NCBI GenBank assembly: GCA_947652115.1
Contig: OX393570.1
Coordinates: forward strand, 1,855,421 to 1,919,420
Length of the DNA: 64,000 nt
From: Blastomussa wellsi
Lineage: Eukaryota; Cnidaria; Anthozoa; Scleractinia; Plerogyridae
Reading direction: 5' to 3'
Shown here: positions 44,701 to 54,794 of the stretch, piece after piece
Numbering within the stretch: position 1 is the first letter of the stretch
How the letters are laid out: every line of letters starts with the position of its first letter
The notes under the pieces: generated by a model
What the model was told of the DNA's origin: nothing
The model's input: the letters and a program-made list of their open reading frames with translations, nothing else
Databases searched by the model: none
Program-made: the position numbers and the translations under genes

Positions 44701-47700
44701 AAGATGGTAGCCCATCAAAAGTAAATCCCCAGCATTTAGCCAAGGTACCCCAATAATTTATAATTTGGTTTTATCAACTGGGTTGATAATGTGAATTGGC
44801 CACCGTAAAGAGATTCAAGAGCTGACGTTTCGAGCGTTAGCCCTTCGTCGGAGCGTTATCCCTTCGATTTGCCCCAATGAAGGGCTAACGCTCGAAACAT
44901 CAGCTCTCGAATCTCTTTACGGTGGCCAATTCACATTATCAACCCAGTTGATAAAACCAAATGATATTGTTATACTTCCCACTGATGCAGCACCACAGTT
45001 TCTTTAGAAACGTACCCCCTCTACCCCAATGATTAGTTAACTGGTATACATATATATGCTCCTGGGTAGAGAGGGTTGATTTTGTCCTACCTAGAGGCCA
45101 GATCAGACCAGTTGTTGTCCTCTTTTATCGTTTTATATCTTTCATGGTGTAACAGCCTTGTTCCATCGTACAAAGAAAGTTCCCTTTCGCTGATAAGCCT
45201 GAGAATAAAAGAAAAGAAGCTATTGTTTTGTAAATTAATAATTATTAGCAAAACTGGATAGATTGAAATAAAATACAATAGATTATTGTGCTCAGTCTGT
45301 ATTGTCAAGACCTAGGGTCGATAATCACCCAGTATGGCCCTCACGTTTCATTAATAAGATAGGCATACGTGTACATCTAAACTGGTTACATGACATTGCT
45401 CTGTCAAGTACCTTTGCAGTACAGCAAGTGTCCCGGGATTCACTCTATGTATTCCATCCAACTCTGCTATGCTTCCCTCCAAAGCAGCCATTACTAAGGG
45501 TGAGTAACGCCAGCTCGTGTCACCATTGGCTAAAGTTATACGCTGCTGGAGAAGATCTCTTGCTGTCATGTCCTGGATCAACAGACAGAAATTAGTCACT
45601 CAGGCTGTGTAAATTATTTACATAAATTAGAAACAAGAATGACATCTCAAAAAGTTGTGTTTTACACAGATGAATACTAGAATAGTTGCTGGGCCCATCC
45701 ATACCAATTACGCTAAAGCGGACAAGTAGTTGCTATTTTACAGCTTTCCGAAGTTGAGCTAAAAAATCGGCCGATTTTAAGTTTGGGCTTAGTTGCCCAT
45801 CAGGCCAGAACATATCCCAGTTTCCTATCCCCTGGATAGGATGCTAGTCCATTGCAGGGTTACCCCCTACAATTAAAATTCAGCCATTTATACACCTGGG
45901 TGAAGAGAGGCACTGGGAGAGCAAAGTGTCTTGCCCAACTACACAACGCAGTTACCCCAATCAAGGCTAGAACCTATACTACTGGATCTGGAGTCCAGAA
46001 CCCTAACCATTTGGTCACCACACCTTCTGAAATCTTGAAAAAGGCTTATGAAATATAAAGATATAGATCTACAGTTATGTACACTTTGTAAAATTCATTA
46101 ATAATTCAAAAGCAGAAGATCCAATGAAAAGGTACTATTTAGGTCACATGAATGCTCTGCAAACCCCAATACAAATCAAGAGTAGAATTAACTTTTGATA
46201 CAGATCTCTACTGATTAAAATGCAAAGCATACAATGGAATCGAATAAAAATACTTTGCATTCAATTTATTGTTTTCATTTCATAAGCACGATAAAATATC
46301 CCCGTCCGATCTGTATGGGCTTTACAATGGCTCGCCTGCCGGCTCGCCATTGTAAATGCCCATACAGATCTCCCACTCATATTTTATCTACAACTAATCG
46401 CATTTTCATAGGTTGAGTCTACTAAGGAATGAAGTAGAGTACTTAAGTCTAGAATGTTTTTCTGCACTTGGCACCAGATACATATTCTTCATGTTGTTGT
46501 CAGTGTATTTTGTTATTTATGTTTCTTCCAGGGTTTCAAAACAAGCCGGCGGGTGCCGGAGTTCCACCGGTTACTTGACTATCATGCTGCCAGCTACTCT
46601 GGTCGTAGCAATCAGCTTGTGACAAAAAAGCTCACAAGTAACAGCCGCCTACTTTTACAGTGGCTGACGCCTACTTAAAAACATTTAGAAACCCCTGTTC
46701 TTGCTTTGGTTTTAGTTTCATGATGCTAAAATAAAAAAATTTTAGTACAGATATATTCACTGCATGTCACATTTACCTGATAAAGAACAACAGGCTCAAT
46801 GTTGTAACCCAGAAAACTGGCAAACTGTTGGACCAGCACACTTTTACCACAACCCTACAAATGCATCAAAGTGTCTTTTAACACAAAAATTGCAAACTTG
46901 TGATTAAAGTTGACAATAATAACAGTGGAAAAATCTCAAATAAAAACAAGGTTTACATGGATTACTGACCTTGGGTCCAACAAGACAAAAATCATGAACT
47001 GCATGAGACTCCAACATCTCTGCCAACACCTTGGAATGTGATTTTGTCATAACAAACTGCCAGAAAAAAAACAATACACTTTTAGTCTTGAAATCATTAT
47101 GTTTGCCATTTGAAACAGCACAGGAGTGAAGCAGCTCTCGCAAGCTTGTAATTCTACTGGTCCTCTAGTGCAGCAGTTGTTTGTGCGGCTAGGGACATTG
47201 TTCCTGTTGTTTGTTCTATTGTTCTACAGGTCCTCTGGTGTAGCAGTTGCTATTGTTTGGGGGGCTAGGGACATTGTTAATGTTGTTTGTTGTATTGTTC
47301 TACTGGTCCTCTAGTGTAGCAGTTGCTATTGTTTGGGGGGGCTAGGGACATTGTTAATGTTGTTTGTTGTATTGTTCTACTGGTCCTCTAGTGTAGCAGT
47401 TGCTATGGTTTTAGGGGCTAGGGACATCGTCAGAAAGGACATGATGAAGAATGCCCACTTGCCAAAAATCAGCATCTTATTTCAATTTGGGGGTGAGATA
47501 TTAGCCTTTTCATGCTTCAGTGACTCCATACAAATCCTTGTAATTTTGTCTCTGTTCTTAACAGTTTCCGCTGATGTCTGGCAGACTCCACCGGCTTGAT
47601 TGTGTCTGATATATTACTCAGAACCATAGTCTCAGAGTAAATACCTGTAATTGTTCGGTTTTATTCTTTTTTATGTGAGTTGCTTCATCGCCAGCATGAG

Positions 47701-50577
47701 TTTCAAACACTGTGCTCCATTTTCCTGTCACAAGTTCGACAGATGCCATGGGTATTGAAGATTCTGTGCTAAGTTTATTAATTCGACCAACTGAGGTTGA
47801 TAGAGATTTCTTTGTTTTTCCGCCATCAAGATTAAATGTCTGCAGGAGGAAAGAGAAAGAAACTAGAAGTTAATAAACAAGATGAAAAACTGTTCAGCTT
47901 TAAGATAAACTAGATTTGTTTTGATACATAAATCTGAAGTAAGGTTACTGTAAGGTAAAAATTTGGTTTACAGGTAAGTCAGAGGGAATGTTCAGCCACA
48001 CATTTAAAGGCCATTTCAAGTCCATACTGCACAATCTCCACCTGTAATGTTTATCACATGATGGAATGAAAACAAGCCAAAATGGAAATTATGGGTAAAA
48101 ACTTACCTTTTTCTTCATTATTAAAATCTGATATCCTTGCAAGACAACAGTAAAGAGTAGACAAAACTCAACTATATTCCAAACCGATGTTTCAGCTCAT
48201 CAAGCACTCCCAAACAAAACAACCCATAATGGCGGACTCAAAAACTTCATGTATGCAGTTACCGAAGTGTAACATATCAACGAATTCAAAACAGAAATGT
48301 AAACAAATCCCAAGACTACGCAGTACAGACTGGAAATGGCCTTTAAGGGCTAGAAACAGAATGGGGCAAGAGTTAGAGAGAAATTAATAAGACAAACATG
48401 CACCCCTCTAAGTTTATTTTTTTTCCTTAGTGACCATTTGGTCACTGACTGCTCAAGTTTGGTCGCCAGTGCAAAATTTTAGTCGCTAAAGTTAGCTCAA
48501 GTGCTCAATTTTTCTTCTCAATTTTAGATGCCAGCTGGCGACTTCTGTTGCAATTTAGCCGCCAGCTCCAAAATTTTGGTCACCATGGCAACTAAAATGG
48601 TCCCAACCTGGAGGGTTGTAAACATGTAAAGGGAGTATGGTACTGTACAATTATATCTTACATGGACTAATTAAGACTGAACTTGTAGCATTCTGACTGC
48701 TATTTATCTGTTTGTTTGTTTATTTTCACCTTGAGTGCATCCTTGACAACCTTTTGTCCTTCATCACCAAGAATGAGATCATGAGGATACAGTCTGTGGA
48801 TGAGTTCTTCTAATGAGTGTTTTGGATTTATATCCTGGAAAAAAAAAGACATCAGAAATCAATACTAACCAAGACAAAAATTCCAGGGACAGCGCCTACA
48901 ATATTGCAGGAGGCATGGTGGCCTGATGGTTAGTGCGCTGGACTCTGGATCAGACAGTCCAGGTTTCAGCCCTGGCTGGGGTACTGCGTTGTGTTCTTGG
49001 GCATGACACTTTACTCTCACAGTCCCTCTCTTCACGCAGGTGTATAAATGGGCAAATTTGAGGGATATGACTATCAAACAATTTGTGCTTGCTGGAAAGC
49101 TAATTTGAGAAAGAGTTTTGTTGGTTGACCACGGTTAAGGAATGTCACACCACAATAAATACCATGCACTGGCCTTTAGTTTGCTCACCGAAATACCAGC
49201 ACTTACCATAATTCTTAAAATATTTACAAGATTGTGAATAGGAAAGTCTGGAAGTCCAACAGAAGCCAGCTCTGTGGATTGTAATGTGTGGGCAAATGAT
49301 GCCAGTTGAACTAGCCTGGGGAAAATCAAAAAAGATAATTATAAAAAGTTTCTCATAACAAGCTGCAAGTACAAAAGACTAGCACAAGTCAACTCACTGG
49401 TCCTTTCAATTCAATTCAGTTCAAATTCAATTTTTACTTACACTATCCAAAGCATTCACACAATATTTATATTATAAATACAAAAAAAGAAGAATGAAAG
49501 TAGGACATATGTGCGATGTCCAAAGGAGCAGAACTTTCTAGCTGGACACCGCCATAGCTAGGTAAATAAATAAATAATGGTAGCATAAACATAAATACAA
49601 TTAAATAAGCTGAAAAATTAATATTAATTAGGTAGGGTAAGTATAATAAGGTGAGGTAAGATTTATTTTTCTTAAAGCTTTAATAAAGGTGGGTTTGCCA
49701 AAAGTTTCCTGTCATCTAAAAGACAAATAAATTACATTAATCTGTGCAAACCTTTCTTGTGGTAAATTGGGACAGGCAGATTGGAGAACAGCAAGCTGAT
49801 CCTAAATAAGAAAAGATTGAATAAACAACATTTTTTATTCACTTGATGTAATTCACTTGGAATTGTGATGAAAACAATGAAAAAAATACTACTGTTGTTT
49901 CGTCACCACATTTTAGCCATCCAAACCATAAAATTTCACTTTTGGTTGGGTGAAAAACCAGTTGGACAACGATATCTACATCTTCATCTACATTTATTAA
50001 GTTCATAAAATCTTGTAAGACATCACATCAACTGTAAATAAGAACTAAAATAAATATATATGTAATATATATGTACATATGCATAGGTTAGATAAAAATA
50101 AATATGTCAAAATAACAGGATAAGTAAATAATAATTGCTAGTTGCAATTTACTTTACTTATTTCACATACTTCCCTAGATTTAATTTAAAATCAGATAAT
50201 GACTTGCAATTTACTAAGTCAGCAGGCAGTAAATTCCACCCTATTATTGGTCTAGGAAAAAAAGAAACGTCCTTAGATACTTTTGGCATCCTATACTTGA
50301 AAGCATGGCTGTTGCGTGTACTGCAGTTTGATGAAAAACTTTGCCTCAGTCCAATCTATTTACAAACCTTGAATGGTAACAAATGAATGTCTCTTGCTTG
50401 GAATCTTGATCTCAATGGGGGGTCCAGGGGGTTGCCATGGTAACGAGGCACAGGCAACCCAAGGGCAATGACCCTAAAGTCCTCACTGACACGAACAAGC
50501 TTCCAGGCATCCAACTCTTGCTCAGAATGCTCCTGACCAGAAATTGAAAATGATTTGCTGATATTATTATTATTATT

Positions 50578-50611
<34 letters not shown>

Positions 50612-53600
50612 ATTTCAAGTTCTATTTTCCTAATTAACTGTAGTCAAGTGAGACACGTGAATTTTTTTTTAAATTTACTTTTAATGGGAACGTTTTTGAT
50701 TTTACTTATATTATTTGTTGTAACCGTAACGCTATGAAAATAATTTTTTAGTGTTTCTCTGTATCTGTTGTGAGAAATAATTTTTAAATATTTTATTCTT
50801 TGAAGAATGTATATCAAATGTGAAGCCTTATGATCAACTTCACAAATGATAAACGTGGTGAACAAATTTCGCGACCGTGTAAGTGACAGTCTGAATAAAC
50901 CGCACGGCAAAACCACTGAATCTCTAGATATCTGAAAATCCAATATCACAGACAGGCTTTGAGTCAATATAAACCAGTTTTTTTCCTTCTCTCAATCACT
51001 GAATATGCTTTTAGATTGTGGTGCGAGTCTTTCGCGCCCTGTTTGATTTGTGTCTGACAAATCGGAGTGTGACCGTGTCTTACAGTCAAATAGTAGATGA
51101 ACAAATATAGAAAATTCATGCCAGTCAATTCTTCAAAAACCTCGCTAAGCGAAGCTTGTTTCCACAAGTTTGATTTCAAAGCAAATAAACTTCGATGCGA
51201 TTGCCCACTTAGCTATAAATCGATCTATAAAGCTACAACCTTACCTTCAGCACTGGCAAAACCTCGTAGCGAACACTCCGTTCCCAGCATCCTTCGCTCT
51301 TTTATATGAATCCTTTCGACCCCCAGCGTAGTTTTTTTAGTCCTTTGCGCGCTTTTGGGCAATCCTTTGCGAACTTTTTCCTCAAAAATCGAGATTTTTT
51401 CTGCATCACACCGAAATCCGATACTCTATACGCGGGGACTTCAATAGTGGCCTCCTCGGGTTTTGGCCGTCTGGGCCAAAACCCTGCGGGGGCAATTATT
51501 ATTATTATTATTATTTTATGTTGGTATTCTTTTCAATACTTGTGCTATGGTAATTGGCTCATGATAAAATGCATAAGGGCTGCACCAGTGTTATAACAAA
51601 ATCTTCCACTAACAACAATACAATAAGGTGGCTGTATTTAACAACACAATGCACAATCAGTAAAAGTGTGAATACTTTTAAAAGAGCATCATATCGCTCA
51701 GCAGCCATCAAAAATCGCCCATCTTCTAACTGCATTTCCCTGTAAAATAGAAATAATTCAAAACAGTCATAAACAAGTAAATTTGGACTGGAGTATATGA
51801 GGCCAAGTGCCTTACAAGTAATGTAGGCAATGAACTGAAGTGGCAAGGAAGTATCACTACAATGCCTGGATGGGATGCTAGTCCATGCAGGTTACAGTAC
51901 TCCCCTGAATTGTCTGAGGTTGTCCCAACAATTTGCTGGTAACTATTTGAACTCCTGGGAGAAGAAAGCAACTGTGAGAGTAAACCATCTTGCCCCAGCC
52001 AGAGCTGACTGTTCAAATCAGGAAATCTTTCAATATCAAGCTCTGGGGCCCTCCTTTTCAGTATTTTGGATTCTGAATAAGTACAAAAATTATTATCAAC
52101 TAGTAATTTCATAACAAATATGGAATAAATACATTTGCACATCGTCACCTATTTTCAAGAAGGTTGTTTAACACTGGTAGTACATTGCGTTCAGCTTTCT
52201 CTATTCCTTCAAGCATCAACACTCGTCCGCTTGCTGCAGCACGTACAGCACACTGGTCAACATAATAGGCAGTCCCTGACGTGATTTCTCTTCGCTGTTT
52301 CAGATCTGATTCAGTTGTGTCACGTGACAATGCAATGTATTCAACTTCACGCTTGGTAAGCTCCTGTTAAATACATTTTATTATTGTTATTTTTTTTACA
52401 ATTTAATGGCTAAAATATAATTACAAATTGAAGTAAAAGTAAAAAACAGAAGAAATTGAAAAGTGTAGTAGTTAAAAAAGCCATCAGGATAATCCAAAAG
52501 CGAGTCGTGGACTCCAAATAAAACAAATCACCAATAACAAAGCATTATTTATAAAGAATAATATTTATCTAAAATTGAGAAAAACTAGCCCTCCCTGTAC
52601 CCTTATTAAAATTACCCCATTAAAAATTTCTTAACTCTAGATTTAAAAAATATTTACATAATTTAGACTACAAATATTTTTAGACAACGGATTCCAGGTA
52701 TCCACCACCGTGTGGAAAAAACCTATATTTAACCATGTTTAAAGAGAACTTTGGACAACAAACCAGGTATTGCATGGCCAACAGTCTTCTTGATGGTCCC
52801 GGAGGTCCGATAAGAAAAACATCTTGACCCAGTTTGTCCTGTTGATAACAAGCACAGATTTGGTCTCAGTCTTTCTGGATGTGCAAGTACTGTGCACATG
52901 TCAATAAGGATTTTAACAAGGTCTGTTTATTAGTAATAATTTCCAACAAAACAATCACCTTTTGCATGATCCATCGCAGACTCTTAAGCACAGATTGAGG
53001 AAGTTCACCATTGACTGCAGATGATACACCAGGAAAAAAAGATTTATTTTAGTGTAAATGAAGGTCATGCAAGAACACAAAAAATATCAACCTCTTTCGT
53101 AGTGAGCTGTAGGGCCATATTGGGTAATATTGGTCTGTCATTAATTACCAAGAGCAGTAAGGTCCATAGAAAACGATTCAGGACCACTATTTTATTTGTT
53201 TACAGTCTTGTAATTGACCATTTTACTCACCATACTTCACTGGGACTAGCTCTGGGGAAGAAGGTTTCTTCAGTTTGATACTCACATCTCCAATACTAAC
53301 TGCACCATCTAATTCAACACAGAATTTAGAAGATAACATGTTGATACATTATAAATGGTTGGTAAAGTGAGATCAAATGAATTTTTGCAGCCATGTAACT
53401 GATCTGTGTAAATTCTCTCAGAATCAAATAGCAAGCTTTTTTTCACTAGTACAGGATTTTCTACTATTCTGGGAGCTAAGGGCATTGTTCCTGTTGTTTG
53501 TTCTATTAGTTTCACAAAGGGTAGCAAGCCATTCGTGCAAGACCTTGCACGGTATTCTATTCAACCCAAGTGTGTGACAAATGCAAACTGCAAATTAGAC

Positions 53601-54515
53601 AAAGACCTGCAGATTTTTTCAAGTATTTGAGTCAATATTCCTGTTACTGAAGAGCTACCCACGCACAGGCAAACTGGAGCATTAACCAGGCTGATTATAA
53701 AAATGTTATTTAGGCTAACCAGAGTGCTATTCAAGCTAACTGGAGTACAACTCTGCTGATCTACAGTCTACATTTGTCACACACCATACTCCAAACTAAA
53801 TAGACAGTTTGAAGCTTTCCAATTTATAGCTGGGATATTTAACAACCCATCCAGCAAAATGAGAAACTTGGTTTCCGATCAGGACCTACTAATCATGGAC
53901 ACTTCTCTGATAATTTTAATCAATACTTTATCAATAAAATTGACTTTGCTAATTTTAATCAATCTGTGGGGGAAATGGGAAACAGAAAACTTGTTAGTGA
54001 AAGAAGCCCTGCCTTCAGTATTTGTTAATGGCATATCTTATACTGTCTTCGCATATGCTTATGCACCGGGCAATGTTAAGCCTGAGGGGGGGAGGTGGCC
54101 GGCATAGGTGGGGGATTTGACAGTAGTTACTGTCCCGTAGTTACATTTTATTGACTTTTAGTGACTCTTTTGATCATCCCACAAATGCCCTGGTGCTGAA
54201 AAGAAAATCTCAGCTCAGTTCAAATGCCCTGCCTTGATTGGTGCATTACTGATATATAGGCAGGGACAAACTGATTTGAATAGGAATAGCAACAATTGTT
54301 ATAGACTTGTTCTTAAAAAGCTGCTACTCTTATCAGTGGTCCGAGCTGAGGCGGACCGCAAATCCTCCAGTGCAAGGAGAAGGCCTGTTAGTGTATGATG
54401 CAATATAATGAAACATACCTGAACATAGCGGTCGTAGTGGCACTCTGAAGGAGTTAACCAAGGCATTGAGACGCTTTGCGGCTTTACCATTCGACATCAA
54501 CAAAATTCTAAGCAT
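29701..54515 (-). CDS. VWA8: VWA8: mitochondrial AAA+ ATPase with von Willebrand A domain (39 coding exons)
   Basis: Thirty-nine exons, all with GT-AG borders, sum to 5,664 bases and one frame of 1,887 residues, close to the roughly 1,900 of human VWA8. The start ATG (54513-54515) begins a basic, acid-free leader, fitting the mitochondrial targeting known for this protein. It holds three AAA+ modules of the dynein/midasin type: the first has a degenerate P-loop (GPPGPSRR, residues 88-95), the second a full Walker A (GPKGCGKS, 430-437), and the third GNQGVGKN (764-771) with Walker B VLVVDEAD (826-832). A long linker region follows, then a Gly-rich segment (GGNTWAGGTGGRD), then the C-terminal VWA domain with MIDAS DVSGS at 1702-1706 and SDA further on. 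The likely role is ATP-driven remodelling in the mitochondrial matrix, and the client is unknown. Exons are listed in the five exon-group entries below. Confidence 0.97.
31630..31815. repeat. Repeat family E, copy 2 (VWA8 intron 36)
   Basis: Same ordered words as the copy at 20098-20330: TAATTACTTTGGCCAATCACAAAG, CCAATCAAAACTCG, AAAGCGCGGGAAAA, TGATTGGTTGAAAAAGTGG, ACCAATCAATGAGCGT. It lies between VWA8 exons 36 and 37. Confidence 0.75.
32655..33010. repeat. Pentanucleotide array (AACAC)n, VWA8 intron 35
   Basis: About 350 bases of AACAC/ACACA units with scattered G and T substitutions, in plus-strand orientation CAACA. Because the unit contains few stops, frames on both strands stay open (Val-Leu-Cys runs on one strand, Gln-His-Asn-Thr on the other). 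These are not genes. In the VWA8 transcript this array reads as UGUUG. Confidence 0.95.
33664..36607 (-). other. VWA8: VWA8 exons 29-33: linker region
   Basis: In order: 36496-36607, 35953-36091, 34765-35577, 34160-34367, 33664-33883. Exon 31 is 813 bases, by far the largest. It encodes alternating hydrophobic and polar strands (for example LQGQVLIHEQDSNSLFLLNP) that resemble beta-propeller repeats, a structural guess. Exon 33 gives TYEGIVTVDVAGRIRLWETG, a WD-like strand near the end of the region, as in human VWA8. Confidence 0.9.
35783..35908 (-). repeat. tRNA-derived SINE-like repeat, copy 2 (VWA8 intron 30)
   Basis: Minus-strand copy. In reverse complement it starts with an ATAATGGTTATTGCTGGACTCCGG-like box A side, then a box-B-like GTTCGAGCCCTGG, then the CTGTGTTCTTGAACAAGAC tail. 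It lies between exons 30 and 31 in the gene's own direction. Confidence 0.65.
37871..37936 (+). repeat. Three tandem GCGCGGGAAA(A) motifs
   Basis: GCGCGGGAAA occurs at 37871, 37898 and 37926 with a period of 27-28 bases, each followed by (A)CATG or (A)TATG. The word matches the E2F consensus (TTTSSCGC on the other strand). It lies in VWA8 intron 26, just upstream of exon 27 in the transcript direction. The same word is the hallmark of repeat family E, so transposon origin is the simplest reading. Confidence 0.6.
40176..40380 (-). repeat. tRNA-derived SINE-like repeat, copy 3, with a 14-C run (VWA8 intron 21)
   Basis: Reverse-orientation copy: TCCCCTGGGTGGGACGCGTG, TATACTCCTGGGCGGAGAG and GGCTAGACCCCTGACCG correspond in order to the copy at 45780-46030. 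It adjoins 14 C at 40367-40380. Confidence 0.6.
42245..43150. repeat. Pentanucleotide array (TGTTG)n, VWA8 intron 18
   Basis: About 900 bases of TGTTG/TGCTG/TGTGT units, opposite in orientation to the array at 32655-33010. All plus-strand frames are open and spell Cys/Val/Leu repeats up to 279 residues. The pattern changes frame with every indel and carries no protein signal. In the VWA8 transcript this array reads CAACA. It ends about 65 bases before exon 18. Confidence 0.95.
43752..43830 (+). repeat. tRNA-like sequence with intact box A and box B (pseudo-tRNA or SINE head)
   Basis: GTAGCTCAGTTGGTTAGAGTGCCC matches a tRNA D-arm/box A, and GGGTTCAAATCCTG matches box B/T-arm. The intervening anticodon and variable regions are shortened and the acceptor arms do not pair well, so this is not a functional tRNA. 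It sits six bases upstream of VWA8 exon 17 in the intron. Confidence 0.6.
44756..45020. repeat. MITE family C, copy 2 (VWA8 intron 15)
   Basis: Same fold-back as 21325-21548, with arms TTTGGTTTTATCAACTGGG, TTGGCCACCGTAAAGAGATTC, GACGTTTCGAGCGTTAGCC and their inverses. The outer tail, GTTATACTTCCCACTGATGCAGCACCACAGTTTC in kind, lies on the right. The centre here is longer and includes a second CGTCGGAGCGTTA unit. Confidence 0.85.
45780..46030 (-). repeat. tRNA-derived SINE-like repeat, copy 4 (VWA8 intron 13)
   Basis: Reverse-orientation copy, the longest in the window: GGATAGGATGCTAGTCCATTGCAGG, TTTATACACCTGGGTGAAGAG, TCTTGCCCAACTACACAACG, TAGAACCTATACTACTGGA, CCAGAACCCTAACCATTTGGTCACC. The tRNA-like head is at the right end. 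Confidence 0.7.
46290..46389. repeat. Palindromic MITE-like element (VWA8 intron 13)
   Basis: Outer ends GATAAAATAT and ATATTTTATC flank arms GATCTGTATGGGC (from 46308) and GCCCATACAGATC (to 46370), with inner arms TTTACAATGGC and GCCATTGTAAA. It is nearly perfect and about 100 bases long. Confidence 0.75.
47148..47430. repeat. Minisatellite, about 77-bp unit, four copies (VWA8 intron 11)
   Basis: Each unit reads roughly TTGTTCTACTGGTCCTCTAG, TGTAGCAGTTGCTATTGTTTGG, GGCTAGGGACATTGTTAATG, TTGTTTGTTG. The first and last units are the most divergent and the middle two are almost identical. A related single unit occurs at 53456-53515. Confidence 0.9.
48419..48612. repeat. Dispersed repeat with GGTCGCCA / TTTTAGTCGC words (VWA8 intron 10)
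   Basis: Short words TTGGTCGCCAG, AATTTTAGTCGCTAAA, CCAGCTGGCGACTT, TTAGCCGCCAGCTCC and TTTTGGTCACCATGGCAACTAAAATGG recur in direct and inverted order, suggesting an internally repetitive element of unknown class. Confidence 0.5.
48911..49060 (+). repeat. tRNA-derived SINE-like repeat, copy 5 (VWA8 intron 9)
   Basis: The clearest head in the window: GTGGCCTGATGGTTAGTGCG (box A) and CCAGGTTTCAGCCCTGG (box B), then TGCGTTGTGTTCTTGGGC, TGACACTTTACTCTCACAG, and CAGGTGTATAAATGGG. The plus orientation is antisense to VWA8. Confidence 0.75.
51458..51517. repeat. Perfect hairpin followed by an (ATT)n run (VWA8 intron 6)
   Basis: GGGTTTTGGCC (51458-51468) and GGCCAAAACCC (51474-51484) form an 11-bp stem with a 5-base loop. 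An ATT microsatellite follows. A second ATT run at about 50557-50578 lies on the far side of the same intron, so the roughly 0.9 kb between may be an inserted element. Confidence 0.5.
51863..52025 (-). repeat. tRNA-derived SINE-like repeat, copy 6, headless (VWA8 intron 5)
   Basis: TGGATGGGATGCTAGTCCATGCAGG and TTGAACTCCTGGGAGAAGA with CCATCTTGCCCCAGCCAGAG match the tail of the copy at 45780-46030. The tRNA-like head is missing. Confidence 0.55.
53456..53515. repeat. Single unit related to the 77-bp minisatellite (VWA8 intron 2)
   Basis: TTCTGGGAGCTAAGGGCATTGTTCCTGTTGTTTGTTCTATTAG matches the first unit of the array at 47148-47430 (GGCTAGGGACATTGTTCCTGTTGTTTGTTCTATTG). Confidence 0.5.
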
Positions 54516-54790
54516 CTGGGGCAAAATGTTTGCCAATTGATCAAATCTGATCAAGTTCTAGCCGGCTTTACTAATTACCTAACTCAAGTTCAAACAGCAT
54601 CCGAAACGCTTAACGCGCGACCAGATTGAGAAATCATCAAACAAAAATTAGAACTTTATAAAATGAACTACACATTTTGCTCTACAAAGCGTCAGAATCC
54701 GCGATTTCAAGGTACATGCTCCACATCTTGTCCGCCATATTGGATTCTTCCGCTCCGGAAGCCTGGGGCCCACATTTAATTTCAGTCATC
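54516..54790 (-). promoter_or_regulatory. 5' flank of VWA8
   Basis: This is the short stretch between the VWA8 start codon and the first palindromic element. It should hold the promoter and 5' UTR. The sequence AATCCGCGATTTC and a CCGCCATATTGG word are visible. The latter resembles a YY1 site (CCGCCATnTTG) near 54732, on the strand antisense to the gene, and such sites are common in TATA-less promoters. The assignment is tentative. Confidence 0.35.
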
Positions 54791-54794
54791 GCAT

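Larger units (their letters stand above)
43216..48834 (-). other. VWA8: VWA8 exons 10-18: second AAA+ module
   Basis: In order: 48730-48834, 47645-47839, 46970-47056, 46777-46854, 45412-45572, 45091-45198, 44270-44438, 43669-43746, 43216-43331. The Walker A motif GPKGCGKS is split between exons 12 and 13. Exon 14 carries DMTARDLLQQR and ELDGIHRVNPGTL, exon 15 ERELSLYDGTRLL, exon 16 FRIIGLAEPPVIGSS, and exon 18 SLSTRQLLRIARRL. Exon 11 is the most divergent from the vertebrate protein and was fixed mainly by splice sites and frame. The introns are crowded with repeats, including a minisatellite (47148-47430). Confidence 0.93.
49207..54515 (-). other. VWA8: VWA8 exons 1-9: targeting leader and first AAA+ module
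   Basis: In transcript order: 54419-54515, 53231-53308, 52959-53014, 52764-52838, 52149-52363, 51676-51739, 50368-50532, 49752-49801, 49207-49315. Exon 1 encodes MLRILLMSNGKAAKRLNALV. Exon 2 gives IGDVSIKLKKPSSPELVP, exon 4 the degenerate P-loop, exon 5 SRDTTESDLKQRREI and DQCAVRAA, exon 6 EMQLEDGRFLMAAERYD, and exon 7 RVIALGLPVPRYHGNPLDPP. These are signature segments of VWA8. The first P-loop lacks the lysine needed for nucleotide binding. As remembered, human VWA8 also lacks it, so this is family-typical and not damage. Confidence 0.93.
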
